A stretch of DNA of 64,000 nt. Origin: Branchinecta lynchi. Taxonomy: Eukaryota > Arthropoda > Branchiopoda > Anostraca > Branchinectidae. The notes beneath the pieces are model-generated. The model ran no database searches and was not told where the DNA came from. It saw only the letters and a program-made list of their open reading frames with translations. Location of the stretch: the NCBI GenBank assembly GCA_023053575.1, contig JAKZAP010000018.1, forward strand, positions 18,628,202 to 18,692,201, in the 5' to 3' direction. Positions 1 through 11,545 of the stretch are shown piece by piece (within the stretch, counting starts at the first letter, position 1; each line of letters starts with the position of its first letter). The translations under genes and the position numbers were made by a program.

Positions 1-422
1 TTCCCAACCAACAGGCCACAGAGCCCTTGGGATATTGATTAATAAATAGATTTCGTTGTTTGTCTATGTTAGTATTATGTTAGTTGTGTATAGATAAGTT
101 TACTTATTATTATTTATAAGTCTTTATTGTTATCGTTACTATTCTAATAAATTATCTAGATGCGTATAGCCCCAAAGGTCGCTCCTTCTACTTGAGGCAC
201 CTATGGTCCCTTACTGACAGAATAGTTAATATCATTAAGTAAGTAAACAATGGCTATTTTTGACCAGCTTTTTTTATTTAAAGGAGCAAGTAACAAAATA
301 AAGATAATACATACATTTTTAAAATAAACCTTCACTGAAGAAGGAGTGAGAGAGTATCACAGCGGTAACTATGGGCTTGTAACTAAACCCAGAGTGGCAA
401 CTTCGATCGTGCTAGCCCTACA
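1..422. other. AT-rich intergenic stretch, no gene seen
   Basis: No coding potential is visible. The first ~60 bases (a short GC-richer part followed by AATAAATA-like sequence) could be the 3' tail of a LINE running in from the left, but no second copy in this window confirms it. The rest is A/T-rich without a clear repeat. Confidence 0.3.
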
Positions 423-1153
423 CACTGTCAGAAGTTTCATAACAGATTGCGCATAACACTTTCAAGAATAACACCTTTTCACTTAGAACTAAAGTGTTAT
501 GATATGATATTTATTATGATACGATATTTATTACCTTAAAAGCGCCAAGGGACATGCCAATACAAACAAAAGGAAACACAGTAACGAAACTTATTCTAAC
601 TACCACTAAAACTACAAAAAATGATCTCTATGAATCATTGACAGCTTAAGGAATCTACCCACTTTCTATAGTAGCATAACATTCACTCTTAAACATTTGC
701 TCCATACATTCCTGATCGCGCTCATTTTCTCCAAATATTTCACTTCTTAAATCATTCAATTCCCTACATTCACACATAAGATGTCGGACACACTCATTCA
801 TATCTCCACACATCGGGCAGAAGTAAGGACCAATTCTCCCAATCCGCCTACCCGTGTACCTCCTCCTATCTCCCAACGGTAAAATCAAGTTTTAACCAAT
901 TAAGTGTATATTATTTCGTGCCTAGATCTCCAACAACACCTTCAATAGGTAAAAATACTGCAATGTCAGAAGTTAAATAACGACAACGGAAGGATGCGCG
1001 GTTTCAACAGATAACACTTTGGGATGTTATCTGTTATTTTTCTTTCGTTCCCCTTAGTATTTTTACCAACTGAAGGTGTTGTTGGAGATCTATTTGAAAA
1101 GGTGTTATTTTTGAAAGTGTTATACGCTATCTGTTATGAAACTTCTGACAGTG
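423..1153. mobile_element. Foldback MITE (CACTGTCAGAAGTTTC ends), split by a LINE fragment
   Basis: The left end CACTGTCAGAAGTTTC is matched in inverted orientation by GAAACTTCTGACAGTG at 1138-1153. Both arms continue into motifs such as ATCTGTTATG and AAAGTGTTAT. A second, uninterrupted but left-truncated copy lies at 59658-60007, and a third, more diverged one at 10617-10950. Comparison with 59658-60007 shows extra sequence at about 506-893 here, which is the LINE fragment listed separately. No long target-site duplication is apparent, so the superfamily is not assigned. Confidence 0.8.
506..893 (-). mobile_element. LINE C-terminal fragment with zinc-knuckle, inserted in a MITE
   Basis: The minus-strand reading (655-888) contains CPMCGDMNECVRHLMCEC, the Cys/His cluster usual at the C-terminus of non-LTR retrotransposon polymerases, followed by LNDLRSEIFGENER. 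A closely similar sequence, NDLRREIFGHDR, is read from the minus strand near 40840-40910, so both belong to one LINE family (see also 25462-25765). Only the 3' end of the element is present, as expected of 5'-truncated LINE insertions. It sits inside the foldback MITE at 423-1153 and so is younger than it. Confidence 0.7.
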
Positions 1154-1890
1154 CAGTTTCTGTTCGCAGTGAATAGTTTTTCTTTCAACTGACGTAAACT
1201 AGACGATACTATGTTCTGACCAGGACAGAAATAGTTGTATTTTAGTACTTAGTTCTGATCCGTTGTTTTTTAAAGGTGGAGTATTATAGTAAACTAAAAT
1301 AAATTAGCCACACAATAACATATTTCAGAACCGGAGCCCGTTCTCATCCGTGTGAGTGACATGGCAATTTGACAAGATCACACCTCACAAGTTTCGGAAG
1401 TAAGACGGCAAGCACACGATTTATTTACGTAAGTAATTGCAGGTTAGTGTCCTGAAAGTGCAACTTACTTCGTAGGTAGCACGTCTGTAACCATCCGTTT
1501 GACGGGACCAATCGTAAGTCATTTCAGTATAAAATTAGCGCCAACTCTTCCGTACTTACTATACAATCTTTCCTGGTAATACTAATTTTACTTTTTCTTC
1601 GAAAAGACTTTATTTTCTTTGCCATTTATGAAAAGTAAAATTATTATAAATGTAAATCAATGAAAGCAAACAAAATTTGATTTTAGGAAAAACGTTCGAA
1701 AAAAAAAAAACCCACACCGAGAGGGGCCCTTCCGCCATAGTGTACTCTGCTGTAGCGGCAAAAAACAATTAAAAGAAAAAACACTTGAATTTTCGCTGAG
1801 ACGTTGGTCTTCTACTTTCGGACAGCCTTTGAGGATAGGGAATATGTTGTGCTCCTTACTCATCGTGAAACTACGGGAAAACCTAATGGT
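1154..1890. other. No gene or classified repeat seen
   Basis: Only short spurious reading frames occur here. There is an A-run near 1700 and no repeat shared with the rest of the window was noticed. Confidence 0.4.
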
Positions 1891-2270
1891 TAGTGTTGGG
1901 CGATATTCGATACGGTAGATATTTCGATATTGACTTTTGAAATATCGATATTTTCGCTAGTTGCATTCCGATTTGCTAAATCTCTGTTATTCGGGATTTT
2001 CAGAACAATATAAGGAATAGGGATTTCAAACTTGATTTAGGAGGAACAGACTGGGAAGGAAAAGCGTGGAAATGCTTCTCTTTCTTAATGGGAATTTTTT
2101 ATTTTGTTCTTTTAGTTCAATTTTGTTCTTGTGAAGCTTTTTTGTTAATGGAAAATGTAGCAGTATAAATCGTTTCAAATATCGGTTTACGATAATCGAA
2201 ATATCGATAATAGAATCCAAAAATATTGAAATATCGATATTTCGATATTCCTCGATATCGCCCAACACTA
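1891..2270. mobile_element. hAT-like MITE, 380 bp
   Basis: Terminal inverted repeats start TAGTGTTGGGCGATAT and end ATATCGCCCAACACTA. The element is flanked by an 8-bp duplication, CTAATGGT at 1883-1890 and CTAATGGC at 2271-2278 (7 of 8 identical). An 8-bp TSD with TAGTG/CAGTG-type ends is typical of the hAT superfamily. The subterminal parts are rich in repeated ATATCGATAT and TTTCGATATT. No transposase coding remains. Confidence 0.88.
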
Positions 2271-3214
2271 CTAATGGCGTCGCAACTTGCTGTCAGGTTT
2301 AATTGGAAAAATGTGTGCGAAATACGGGCGACAGGGGCGATCTTCATCCGAAATCCTCGGAAAAGGAGTTTTCTTACAGAAAAACGTACGCGAAAATACA
2401 AATTGAGAAGCTAAATCGAAATTATTTACAGTATGGTTCAGTCATTGATCTTAGAAACAGTTTGTGAGTCGTAGTGTGCATGATTACAAGATTAAAAGGT
2501 GTTTTTTGCACCTACAGGTATTTTTAGTGTTAAAAACGGTCAAAATATGCAGAAAACGCCGAAAAATTTTCGGACCTCCGGCCGATAAGGGGGTGGCCTT
2601 CGGCCGTAGATTTTCACTGAGCTGTCGCCCCTACCGAAAATAATCGGAATATACGCCACTGTGTCAGGTACACGAACTTGAACCCAGGGGTTCCATTTCT
2701 AGGGAGATTATCCTATTTTAGGGGGAAATCACTTCTTTTAGGGACACTTATTTTGAATCTAGGGATTCGGGGAAATCTGGGGTAAAGTAAGGGTTTTTAG
2801 GGATATTCAGGGAAAGCACTTTCAATTTTTTCAAACGAAGGCTGAAAAATTCTCATAGATTTCATATGCTCAGTCTTCTTGAAAATACTGGCTTATGTTG
2901 CGAAGATCAGCGTGAAATTTCAAAAATATCAAAAGCGTGGAATCCCTGTAAATAGTGGCTCAATAGTGGCCCAGTGGCTCAATAGTACCATCAAACAGAA
3001 GTGACGTCGCGAGGTCCTTGAAGACGAGAGACGACGTTTATCAACAACAACAACAACGACATTCATTAGGTATTGTAATTTGGGTAGCCTAGTAATTAGT
3101 TTATTTTTAAGCAACGCCTTTGAGTGGTGTAAACTGCCGACATAAGGGAGTATTGGTTAGGCTATGCAGCAGTTGTAGAACAAGAGCTTGCGACCTATGA
3201 ACTTAGAATCAACC
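2271..3214. other. Intergenic, short degenerate G-rich repeats
   Basis: No supported gene. Around 2690-2810 a short motif resembling TAGGGA recurs irregularly every 20-30 bases. A CAA trinucleotide run lies near 3040-3058. A GC-rich palindromic stretch around 2575-2610 (CCGGCCGA ... TTCGGCCG) may be the end of an undefined element. Confidence 0.35.
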
Positions 3215-3310
3215 AGTCAGCCAGATTTTATTAGAGCTATATTTCGGCCCTTCTTGGCAAGGGTCTTCTTCAGGCTCAAGCTGGAAAAATTATCTTGTGG
3301 AAAAACGATT
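3215..3310 (-). repeat. Dispersed repeat with hammerhead-like core
   Basis: On the minus strand this reads CCTGAAGA, then a GC-rich hairpin (ACCCTTGCC...GGGCC), then GAAAT. A near-identical + strand copy is at 22953-23040. The order CTGANGA - stem - GAAA resembles the hammerhead ribozyme cores known from Penelope-like and other retroelements, but the core here is CTGAAGA rather than CTGATGA, so activity is doubtful. Confidence 0.5.
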
Positions 3311-3609
3311 GCAGATTCTTCCTTAAATGTCTGATTTTGTGAACTTCTTCTCCGAAAAGTTAAAGAAGTTAACTGGGTTCTGTGATTTCATTTTGGACAC
3401 GGTTGCTGTTTTTGTTGTTCGATTGGGTCGCCGAAAGGGTAGAGATTATTCTGCATTTTGGTTTGGAGTCGCCTGTCTTTTCTTCTTTCCAGCTAAGATG
3501 AATACTTGTCGGTGGCATGTATGGGCGACTTTGAAGTTCCGTACTTTGGTGACAAATCCAGATTATTTGATCTAGAGTCGGATTCCAGATCAAGTAAGTA
3601 TGTAGGTCT

Positions 3610-3935
3610 TCAAGGGACGGACGTCGGAACTTTCAGCGAAGTAATAGCCGCTCGCCTAATAGTAATAGCCGGACTGTTGTTCAGGGAGTATACGACGTAT
3701 GGTAGGTACAGGTGCCAATGTCGGTGGTTTGCCTGAACAAACTTGGCGAGGGCAGCTTTGAGGTCTCTGTGGATTCTCTCCAGTTTCCCATTTGAGTCTG
3801 GATGGTATGCCGTTGTCCGGATTCGCTGGATCTCCATCTTCTTGTAGATTTCTTCTCGTAGGCTGCTCATGAAGTTCTTTCCTTGATCATAAACGAATAC
3901 TTTTTCCTTCGGGAAATTGCCACTGATAAAAAAAT
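3610..3935 (-). pseudogene. Ty3/gypsy retrotransposon integrase fragment
   Basis: The minus strand encodes part of a retroviral-type integrase core. VYDQGKNFMS contains the second catalytic Asp region, IRTTAYHPDSNGKLERIHR is the characteristic HP-x-(S/T)NG-x-E segment with the catalytic Glu, and WHLYLPYVVYSLNNSP follows as in the gypsy family. Only the rear half of the core domain is present. No protease, reverse transcriptase or LTRs were found around it. The reading frame reaches up to 4044 but loses integrase similarity before about position 3935. It is a broken relic of a Ty3/gypsy element. Confidence 0.88.
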
Positions 3936-5049
3936 ACACGCGAAAATTAAATAACAAAATAATAACATTAATTGTTACTGTAATCTTGCTACTGGTTGCA
4001 GCAAGGAGAGACCAACAGGTAGTGAAAAATTGACTCACTAGCAAATTTCGTCACGTCAATCTTAGCGTCAAGAAGCCGTCACGGAAGTGTCGCTCTAGCC
4101 TGAAGCTACGTTTACACGCAGGGTATTTACCCGTACTCGGAGGGTATTTTTCCGCGCAACAGCAAAAAATCCCCTGATGATTTGGACTTCAATTTTGCGA
4201 ACTTTTTACCCGGGGATTTGTTTGTCGAAGGGTATTCTTCGACGTCAGCAACAACAAAATCAGATTTTCGAGCAATAAATTTTGTAATGTCCATATAAGA
4301 AGTGATCCAAACGCACACATGTTGGTGTCCATTGTGGGAAGATACCCTGAGCTTCCCAACCTTGGAAGCTATTGCCACATGACAGTACTCTCCCTTGAAA
4401 AATACCCCGGTACCGTGTGAACACTTTTTCCTCTCGCCTCCGGGGGAAAATATTCGCCGTGTAAATTATCCTTATGACGAATCTCCTCACGTTTGAGGTG
4501 GCAATGGTACCGTGACAGTACAATTTGGCAGAACCACAAATATTGTCAACTTGACTGGATTATCTATTAGGGCTATATATATGCTGTTTCTATATATATC
4601 TATGAATATATCTGTATTTAAAAGCTATTAAACCATATACAGAACAATCTAAAATCACAAAAACATACCAAAAACAACCTCAGTATTGTAAATAATCACA
4701 GATTTGTACATATACACTTTTAACACGCACATTTTATCTTTCGTTATTTTATTTTTATCTGCATGTCGTTCAGTCCGCACCGTTCTTCTGGTCTTTAGTT
4801 ACATGTCGTCTTATAGTCTGTTGGTTCCGCATCGTTTTCCTGTTGTGATTGTGGTGGATTTTATGATATAGTTTGCCGGAAGTGCAACCGAAATATCCGA
4901 AATTTATTTATCCCTCGTACATCATCTTCGAGGGGTAAGTAGCTGATCAAGAAAAAAACCCGAAAATCTCGTTTTTTTCTATTGTATATGGCACTTGATA
5001 CGAGTAGGTGGTAAACAAAAGAAGATGAGAACGTCACAAAATACCCTGC
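3936..5049. other. Intergenic, possible unclassified foldback remnants
   Basis: No gene is supported. Between about 4090 and 4460 several GGGTATTT / AAATACCC motifs occur in both orientations (for example near 4118, 4142 and 4398), which suggests a diverged inverted-repeat element whose ends could not be fixed. The stretch 4560-4740 is AT-rich with TATATA runs. Confidence 0.3.
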
Positions 5050-7634
5050 CATCCAAAAATGCGATTCGGACCCATAACCAGAATATCTAGAGCATTACCG
5101 GCATCGCCTCGGATCATCTAGGGCAAATCGTTATTCTACCTTCCAAGTTTCGACCCAGTAGATCCACTCGTTTGGTCCCTAGACGTGCCGCACAATTTCC
5201 GGTACCCCCTCCAACTCCCCCTACCGTGGCCGAATCTGATTTGGACTCCTAAATGGAATATCTGAAGTATTTTATTCTTACCGCCTATTAAGTTTCATTC
5301 AAATCTGAGCGTTTTCGGGAACTTTCGGTAACTCTCCCCCCTCCCCCACCGTGGTCGGATCCAGTTCGAACCCTAAAATATGTCATATATGGCATATGAT
5401 CTCTATACGCTCCAAGTTTCATTCAAATCACTCCACTTGTTTGACCCCTATGCGAGCCACATCATTTCCGGGACTCCCCTTCCAACTCCCCTTGCTGTGG
5501 CTTAATACGACTCAGACCCATAAAAGTTGCATATCTGAGACATGTCCTATTCTCGTTCATTAAGTTTGACTGGATTCGGAGCATAGCCTATCTGCAAATT
5601 TCGGATTCCAGCTTCACCCCCCCCCCCCTATACCCATCCGGATTCCATCCAGACGCCAAATAACAAATCAAGGCCGAATAAACTCGGTACTGTCCAACTT
5701 GCATTCCTTTCTATCCCATCCGGTTGATTTTGTGGATGTTACCCCCCCCATCCCTCCTCCAACTCTTCCAACCGTGGCCGCATGTAGTTCGGATGCATGT
5801 TTTGCTTGTCTAGGTGATCAGTTCTTATCACCCATAAAGTTTCACTCGAATCGGACCACCTGTTCGCTGCTTACGGAAGCCACTGATTTCCGGATTCCCC
5901 TTCCCTCAACTCCCCAAAGATGGTCGGATCCAGCAAAACGAGTATTCCTAGGGCATTATCTGACACTTCACTCACTAATGCGCCTGCAAAGTTTCATCGG
6001 TCCTTAGAATATCTGGAACTATCCTAACTGGCAATAACCGGAATTCCGGGAAACAGCCTCCAACTCCCCCATAGAGCCCCGATTCGATCTGGTTTTGTCA
6101 GTTACGTATCTAGGGCTAATACTTTTTCTTCCCACCAAATTCCATTCAAATACCTCGACTCTAAGCGTTTCACAAGATTTCCGGTGCCCCACTCCAATTC
6201 CCTCCCCCCCCCCCCCACAGGTATCGGATCCAATGCAACATCTGAGAAGATATTTATCATTTTTAATATTACTGTCTCAGCTTTGCTTGATCAGATTAGA
6301 ACAACATTTGTTTATGGTAAAGGATACCTTTTATGTTGGATAGCATATGCAGATGATTTACTCCTTCTGGGTAGATCGGTAAAATCCATCCAAGCTAATG
6401 TAAATTTTCTTGTTAAAGTTCTTTCTGACCACGGCCTTCTTTTTCGACCAGAAAAATGTCAGTTACTAGTTCTGGGTCCTAGGCCAAATGATATAATAAA
6501 TAATTTGGTTTCAGTTTCTATTAATAATTCAACTTTAAAACCGTTAGATTTTTTCACTTATCTTGGAGTGCCGTATGGCCCCACACTTTCATTGTGCCGT
6601 GCTTCAGTTTCAAAAGCATTTAAGTGTAGGATTGCAGCAAGCTTTGGGGCAGTAATATCACTTCGCGATTATCTGTCTCGCCGATCTCTCGCAAAAGTTT
6701 TTAATACTGCTGCTCTTCCTCAGACCCTTCTTTTTTCTCCTTTACTTATTTTAATTTTGTTTGATATTTGCCTGTTGATCTGTTTTATGCGATACGGCCT
6801 TGTTATGTCATAGTTGTCGTTTTATATTTTTGGCCAGTTATGTATGTGTTTACTATGTTTTTTACTCTCCGATTTCTGGAGGAAATAAATTATTTGAATT
6901 TGAATTTGAATCTCTTTCCACTTGCCAAGTTTCATTCAATTCCAATAATCCGTTCAAAAGTTCTGCATGGCACACAATCCGTGCTTCCCATCCCTCCACT
7001 CCCCCAGTGATGGTTGGATCGGGCAAATGACTATTCTCAAGTCAGCCTCTTCGGGTCCCAGATACTCCTCCCAAGTTTCATCGTCCTAGCACATCAGGAA
7101 GTACCGAACTCGCGGGATCACCAGATTCCAGAGCTCCCCCCCCCCCCTCCAACTCCCCCACAGTGTCCAGTTATGTCAAACTAGGTATTTAGGACTTGTG
7201 CTTGTTCTTCCCACCAAGTTTCACCTCGATCCCTCCACTTTGAGCTTGTCCCAAGATTTCTGGCTCCCCCTATAGCTCCCCCCAAAGTCACTGGATCCGG
7301 TCCGGATTTGAGATGGGTCTTCTGAGACAATATCAAGCTTCAAATATCAAGCTTCATTAAGAACCGATCACCCGTTCGAAAGTCATAAATACCTCAAGAT
7401 TCCGGATTCCCCCTCCCTCCACTCCCCCTAGGATGTTCGGATCGAGGAACAGACAATTCGAACTTATTCATTTGGGGTCACTGATATGCCTGCCAAGCTT
7501 CATCGTCCTAGCTTATGCGGAAGTGCCCGAACTAGCAAAACCTAGACAGACCGACATACCGACATACCGACGGACGGAAAGAAATTGCGATCTCTATATG
7601 GCACTTGGCCGAAGAGCAAGTGCCACAGAAAGCT
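5050..7634 (+). mobile_element. HINE-like element with long tandem array, split by a LINE
   Basis: A tandem array made of recurring motifs such as CCAAGTTTCATYC, TCCGGATTCCCCC, AACTCCCCC and GGTCGGATCC runs across this interval. It is the reverse complement of the arrays at 36868-38182, 47806-49514 and 56511-57592. The right end carries an imperfect CCGA tract (7550-7575) and then an inverted repeat GGCACTTG...CAAGTGCC (about 7602-7625), which matches the terminal hairpin of the other copies. The left end is diffuse. A LINE fragment (6256-6912) interrupts the array. Assignment to Helentron-associated HINE elements is by structural analogy. Confidence 0.65.
6256..6912 (+). mobile_element. 5'-truncated LINE with reverse-transcriptase YADD motif
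   Basis: The + strand reading encodes FNITVSALLDQIRTTF, then WIAYADDLLLLGRS with the YADD catalytic motif, then a stretch resembling the thumb region (GLLFRPEKCQLLVLG, FTYLGV). This is the back half of a non-LTR retrotransposon reverse transcriptase. The frame closes at 6811-6813, and the 3' end is a short TTTGAA tandem (about 6891-6910), a common LINE tail. Array sequence resumes directly afterwards, so the LINE inserted into the HINE-like array. There is no endonuclease or upstream reading frame. Confidence 0.85.
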
Positions 7635-7897
7635 ACTAGGCTGCTTTTGGCCCGGGTTACCGGAAAGAGAGACCGAAGCAGACCCAACAGACCGAATGCC
7701 AACTATGATTTCATAGTTGGTGATTAACATACATGAGATGAAACTGGATTATTACCCCATCTTATCATACACTTTTAACAGTTAGCTGGAGGTCTTAGAG
7801 GATTAACATACTTTTGGTAACATGATTGCCCTAGAAAATCATATCACTTAACCCGTCAGCATTCTTTGAGGCTATACCCACCAAAAATAAACATTAA

Positions 7898-8567
7898 AGT
7901 TCAATGGGCATATCAAACTACCCCAGTCCCACTCTGTAACAACCTAGGAACAATGCTTACCCCCTAGATCAGCAGCTTTTCCAGCAGTTTCCTCTCTGTG
8001 ATATTTCAAAGCGTAATTTTTTGGGCCAGTACATGCTCAATTTACTAGCCTGGACAAAGATAAAAGTGATGTTTCTTATAATACTTGGTAGATCTTTATT
8101 TTATGCTTACATCAGCTTGTATAATTCAGATCTGAATAGGTTATTTGTTTTTTAATGACTTTTGTAGCTATGTTATATTTTATAAGCTTATTGCATATTC
8201 TGGTACATTTTATAAAGCAAGCTAATCAAGCTTCACAACACTATTCCACAAAGAAAAACTTTTAATAGGCACTTGAAGCCGTGGAGCTTCTGACGCAACA
8301 CTAGAGCAATCAGGTAAACTGCATCTGTGGCTTGACTTTGGTGACATCTCAAATATATCCTTTTATATCAAGCATTGCTGGGAGTTTTTGAATTTCCTGC
8401 CACGATATCCCAGCTCCTAAGATTTGGATCGCCGAAATGCCAGAGAGGTAAAGACAAGGGATAACAAGAAAACGGCCGATTTTTGTAGCGCCTTCTAAAG
8501 GAAGTCTGAAATGTTTATTTGTGAAGCATTTAATACAAAGTAAAGCATTAGAAGTGTCCATTGTGCT
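7898..8567 (-). mobile_element. TTAA-flanked MITE, 670 bp, inverse copy of 13776-14445
   Basis: TTAA lies on both sides (7894-7897 and 8568-8571). The ends are AGTTCAATGGGCA and, inverted, AGCACAATGGACA. The whole 670 bp matches 13776-14445 in the opposite direction with no net length change. A 70-codon frame on the minus strand (8349-8561, beginning MDTSNALLCIK) is also open in the other copy. The superfamily is possibly piggyBac, from the TTAA target; no transposase was seen. Confidence 0.85.
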
Positions 8568-8683
8568 TTAAAATTAGCCAACGTTCATTTTGTTACCGTG
8601 AATGCCAGGCATGGAACAGTTTACCACAGAAGACTGTTTCCCAACCAAATTTAAACTCGTTTAAGCGACATCTTGGTGGTACT

Positions 8684-9069
8684 AGGGACCCATAAATTTC
8701 CTGTAATGACTCGCCATTCAGGGGGCTTGTCAAGAAGATATTTCTGATGCGCTCTTGACCGAACGTCAGATAGTTCGAGAAATACGCACGGGAATAAAAT
8801 ACCCGACTATCCAGATAGACAAAATTTTCGCAGCTGTTGTGCTGAACTAGGAATATTTCTCTGTAATGGAAGAGTATCCTGGATCTTTGGTCCTAGCTTA
8901 GGTACCTGATGGCATGCTGGCAATTTTGTCTATCTCAGCAAGAACGCCGATTCGACCCAAGCGGAATTCTTGGAAACTAGGTGAGGCTCGGACAACATAG
9001 CAACATAGAAGCATAGGAAATGACAAACCCCCTGAATGGCGAGTCATTACAGGAGACTTATGGGTCCCT
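8684..9069. mobile_element. Mutator-like MITE, 386 bp, 9-bp TSD
   Basis: The terminal inverted repeats are about 42 bp, starting AGGGACCCATAAATTTCC and ending with its inverse ATGGGTCCCT. The element is flanked by a perfect 9-bp duplication GGTGGTACT (8675-8683 and 9070-9078). A second copy with its own 9-bp duplication is at 58814-59200. Long TIRs plus 9-bp TSDs fit the Mutator superfamily. No transposase is encoded. Confidence 0.9.
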
Positions 9070-9308
9070 GGTGGTACTCAGTTTAGTTGCAGCGCCTATG
9101 TGAATCCTTATTAGTGTTTCGTTATATTAGTGGATATTGCAGTGCTATTAAACAATAGTGCATGTGTTTTGTAGGGAGAGAAGCTTCGGCTCAACCTATT
9201 TTTTCTATTAAAAAATAAATGACAATGCCTGTTCAGGGGGTTTCGAAGACTGACAACTAGGCCGTCTGAATGGTTCACCTCGACCAAGTGCCTACACAAA
9301 CTACTGAG

Positions 9309-9671
9309 TATGGCATGCATTTTGGGTAAAAATTGGTAAAAATGTTGGCGAGAATACGAGAATGCTGTTTTTGTTGCCGAGATTTTTTCTGTGTATCCGA
9401 GACTTCAATGTTTGTAGCCGAGATTGCCACTGAAAAGCGTGGCTAAATATCATGTATTCTCGGCGACATTACTTGATATCTCGGCGACACTTTGTTCCGT
9501 CTCGGGAACTAGATTTTTGGTTTCGAGCACATATCTGTATTTCTCGGTGACACGTTTTTCAGTGGCAATCTCGGCTCCAAAGTTGTCATTCTCGGCAACA
9601 AACATTGCAGTCTCGGATACACACAATCTCGGCAACATTTTTGCCAAATTTGACCCAAAATGCGTGCCATA
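9309..9671. mobile_element. Foldback element with TCTCGGCGACA-type sub-repeats
   Basis: The left end TATGGCATGCATTTTGGGT is matched by ACCCAAAATGCGTGCCATA at the right. The arms continue through TTGGNNAAAAATGTTG. The interior holds many near-repeats of TCTCGGCGACA (right half) and the inverse (left half). The open frame at 9424-9741 is a by-product of these repeats. No clear TSD was found. Confidence 0.75.
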
Positions 9672-10616
9672 TGCTAAGCGCACTAATGCTATGGCACAGA
9701 AACGACTGCTTAAAAAAAAAAAAAAAAAAAATCAAGACTAACTGGCTATTGGAAAGAAAATGATCAGAAATGTAAGCTTTGTTTAATGGCATGCAAATCT
9801 TACAGTCAGAAAGCAAAATAATATATAATCATATAATCACAAATAATAATATAATCATGTGCTAACTGTTATCAAAGTTGTCGATATAGGCCAGCCAAAG
9901 AGAAACGCCTGATAAAAATGTCCTCCTATGCCTGCTGCTTCCATGTCCGTTTGCAAAAGACATCCGCTTGCACGAGACCGAAGAAATACCTGAAGTCGCC
10001 ACAAATATGTAGTCATTATCGGAAATGGTTGTTATAAAAATTGGTGTATCCTCATTATTAGCTACTCTTGACGTGTAAGTGACAACCCATGCCCTCGACC
10101 TCCTAGGGGGAAATAGCTTTTCTTTCCCGTTTAATATGGATTTTCCGTGATAAACCAACAGTCATTGAGTCCCTGATTGATAGGCATTGCCAGTTTATAA
10201 TTCCGTATCAATCTTTTGAGCGATAGGCATACCAATTTACGGTAATCAGACTCCTTACGTTGTCAAATCATACCACAAACAACTGTTGAACAGCGATCGT
10301 GCACAATTGGTATTTGCTAGAGGAAGTGATTGGGTGGTAATTGAGTGGCATTAGACTCGCCATTGGTTGTTGTGACAGATAAACTTCCTGCAGATATGTG
10401 CAGTACCAAAGGTAGCAGATGGTACCGTGATAATACAGTTTTATTCCATGAGATATCACCGTGACTACTAGATTTGGCAATAAAAGATTTTGCTTTCTGA
10501 CTGTAAGATCCGTATGCAAACTGACATTATTTGATCATATTCTTTCCGATATTAAGCTCGTCATGATCTTTTTTAATCTGACTGATTATTAATCTAAATG
10601 GCTCTTCTCTTCAACT
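9672..10616. other. No supported gene
   Basis: A run of 22 A at about 9711-9731 may be a retroposon tail. A 98-codon minus-strand frame at 9862-10158 has no recognisable domain. ACCGTGATA/TATCACGGT motifs near 10420-10465 resemble the ends of the TACCACGG family at 41164-41477. Confidence 0.35.
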
Positions 10617-10950
10617 GCATTGTCAGAAGTTTCATAACAGATACGCGCAGTTTCAACAAATAATGCATAACGAATAACACTTCGGATGTTATCTGTTGTG
10701 TTTGAAAATGTTATGCATGAAATGCTATGCATAACAAGCTTTGTTAGGAAGAGCAAAAAAAGCATCTACTGACTTTATTCCGATTCCTTATCGTCATGAT
10801 GTCGGAAAACTCACCAGATTCTTTTTGTCGGTTTTTCGGTTCTTCCTGATGCAATGCAACATTTTAAAACACAACAGATAACATCCGAAGTGTTAGCGTC
10901 TGTGGAAGCCGCGCATCCTCGTGTTATCTGTTATGAAACTTCTGACAGTG
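10617..10950. mobile_element. Foldback MITE, same family as 423-1153
   Basis: The ends are TTGTCAGAAGTTTCATAAC (left) and GTTATGAAACTTCTGACAGTG inverted (right). Internal motifs ATAACACTTCGGATGTTATC and GATAACATCCGAAGTGTTA also pair with each other. It is non-coding. Confidence 0.8.
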
Positions 10951-11545
10951 TGACTGTAGCAGCTGAGGTCAACCACCAGCTTACTCATGCATTTCTTACC
11001 TAAAATGCGAAATTACTTTGACTCTGTTTTAGGCATTTACTTTATTTTAACTCACCACAGGCTACATCAGGTCCATCAAGACACTACGAAAATTACAAGT
11101 AGATGACGCAATTTGAATTTGGCCTAGGACGAGGTCTTTCCGTCTGCAAATTGCGGACAACGGGAAATCAAAGACGTCAAAGGACCTGGCTGTGAAACAA
11201 GTTCAGAAGAGCCACAGAAATGGTAGACTAGCAAGTTTGTTTATTGACTGCAGGTAATTCGGCGCACAAAGATACCACAAAAGATTAGAAGAAAAAGATA
11301 ATGATATACCAAAAGATCCTTCTCACAATCAGAAAATCTTTATTCGTGAACTGCGGATCAATTGAGCAACGCATTTTAATCGGGTTGTTGAACCTGTTTA
11401 AGCAACAAAGTTTTAATTAAAGTTTTAAGTTTTTTCAGCCTATTCAGTGAGCCTCTGACGCATGTTTGTGGGCATTTACAGCTTGTTCAAACACAACTGA
11501 ACGATACACATCTTCTGCAGAACATCCACTACACAAGCAGAATTT
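10951..11545. other. No gene seen; one segment repeated at 12.26 kb
   Basis: The segment around 11333-11380 (AATCTTTATTCG..., TTGAGCAACGCATTTTA) recurs in the same orientation at about 12265-12315, on the other side of the Mutator-like foldback element. No reading frame of note. Confidence 0.4.

Noticed and set aside
3327..3593. Frames flanking the gypsy integrase as its C-terminal domain or env
   Set aside because: No recognisable chromodomain or other motif, and frames on both strands are equally open.
5351..6007. Open frames of 70-102 codons within 5351-6007
   Set aside because: They run through HINE-like array units and reflect the unit's composition (Pro- and Ser-rich from C runs). Equivalent frames appear in the other arrays.
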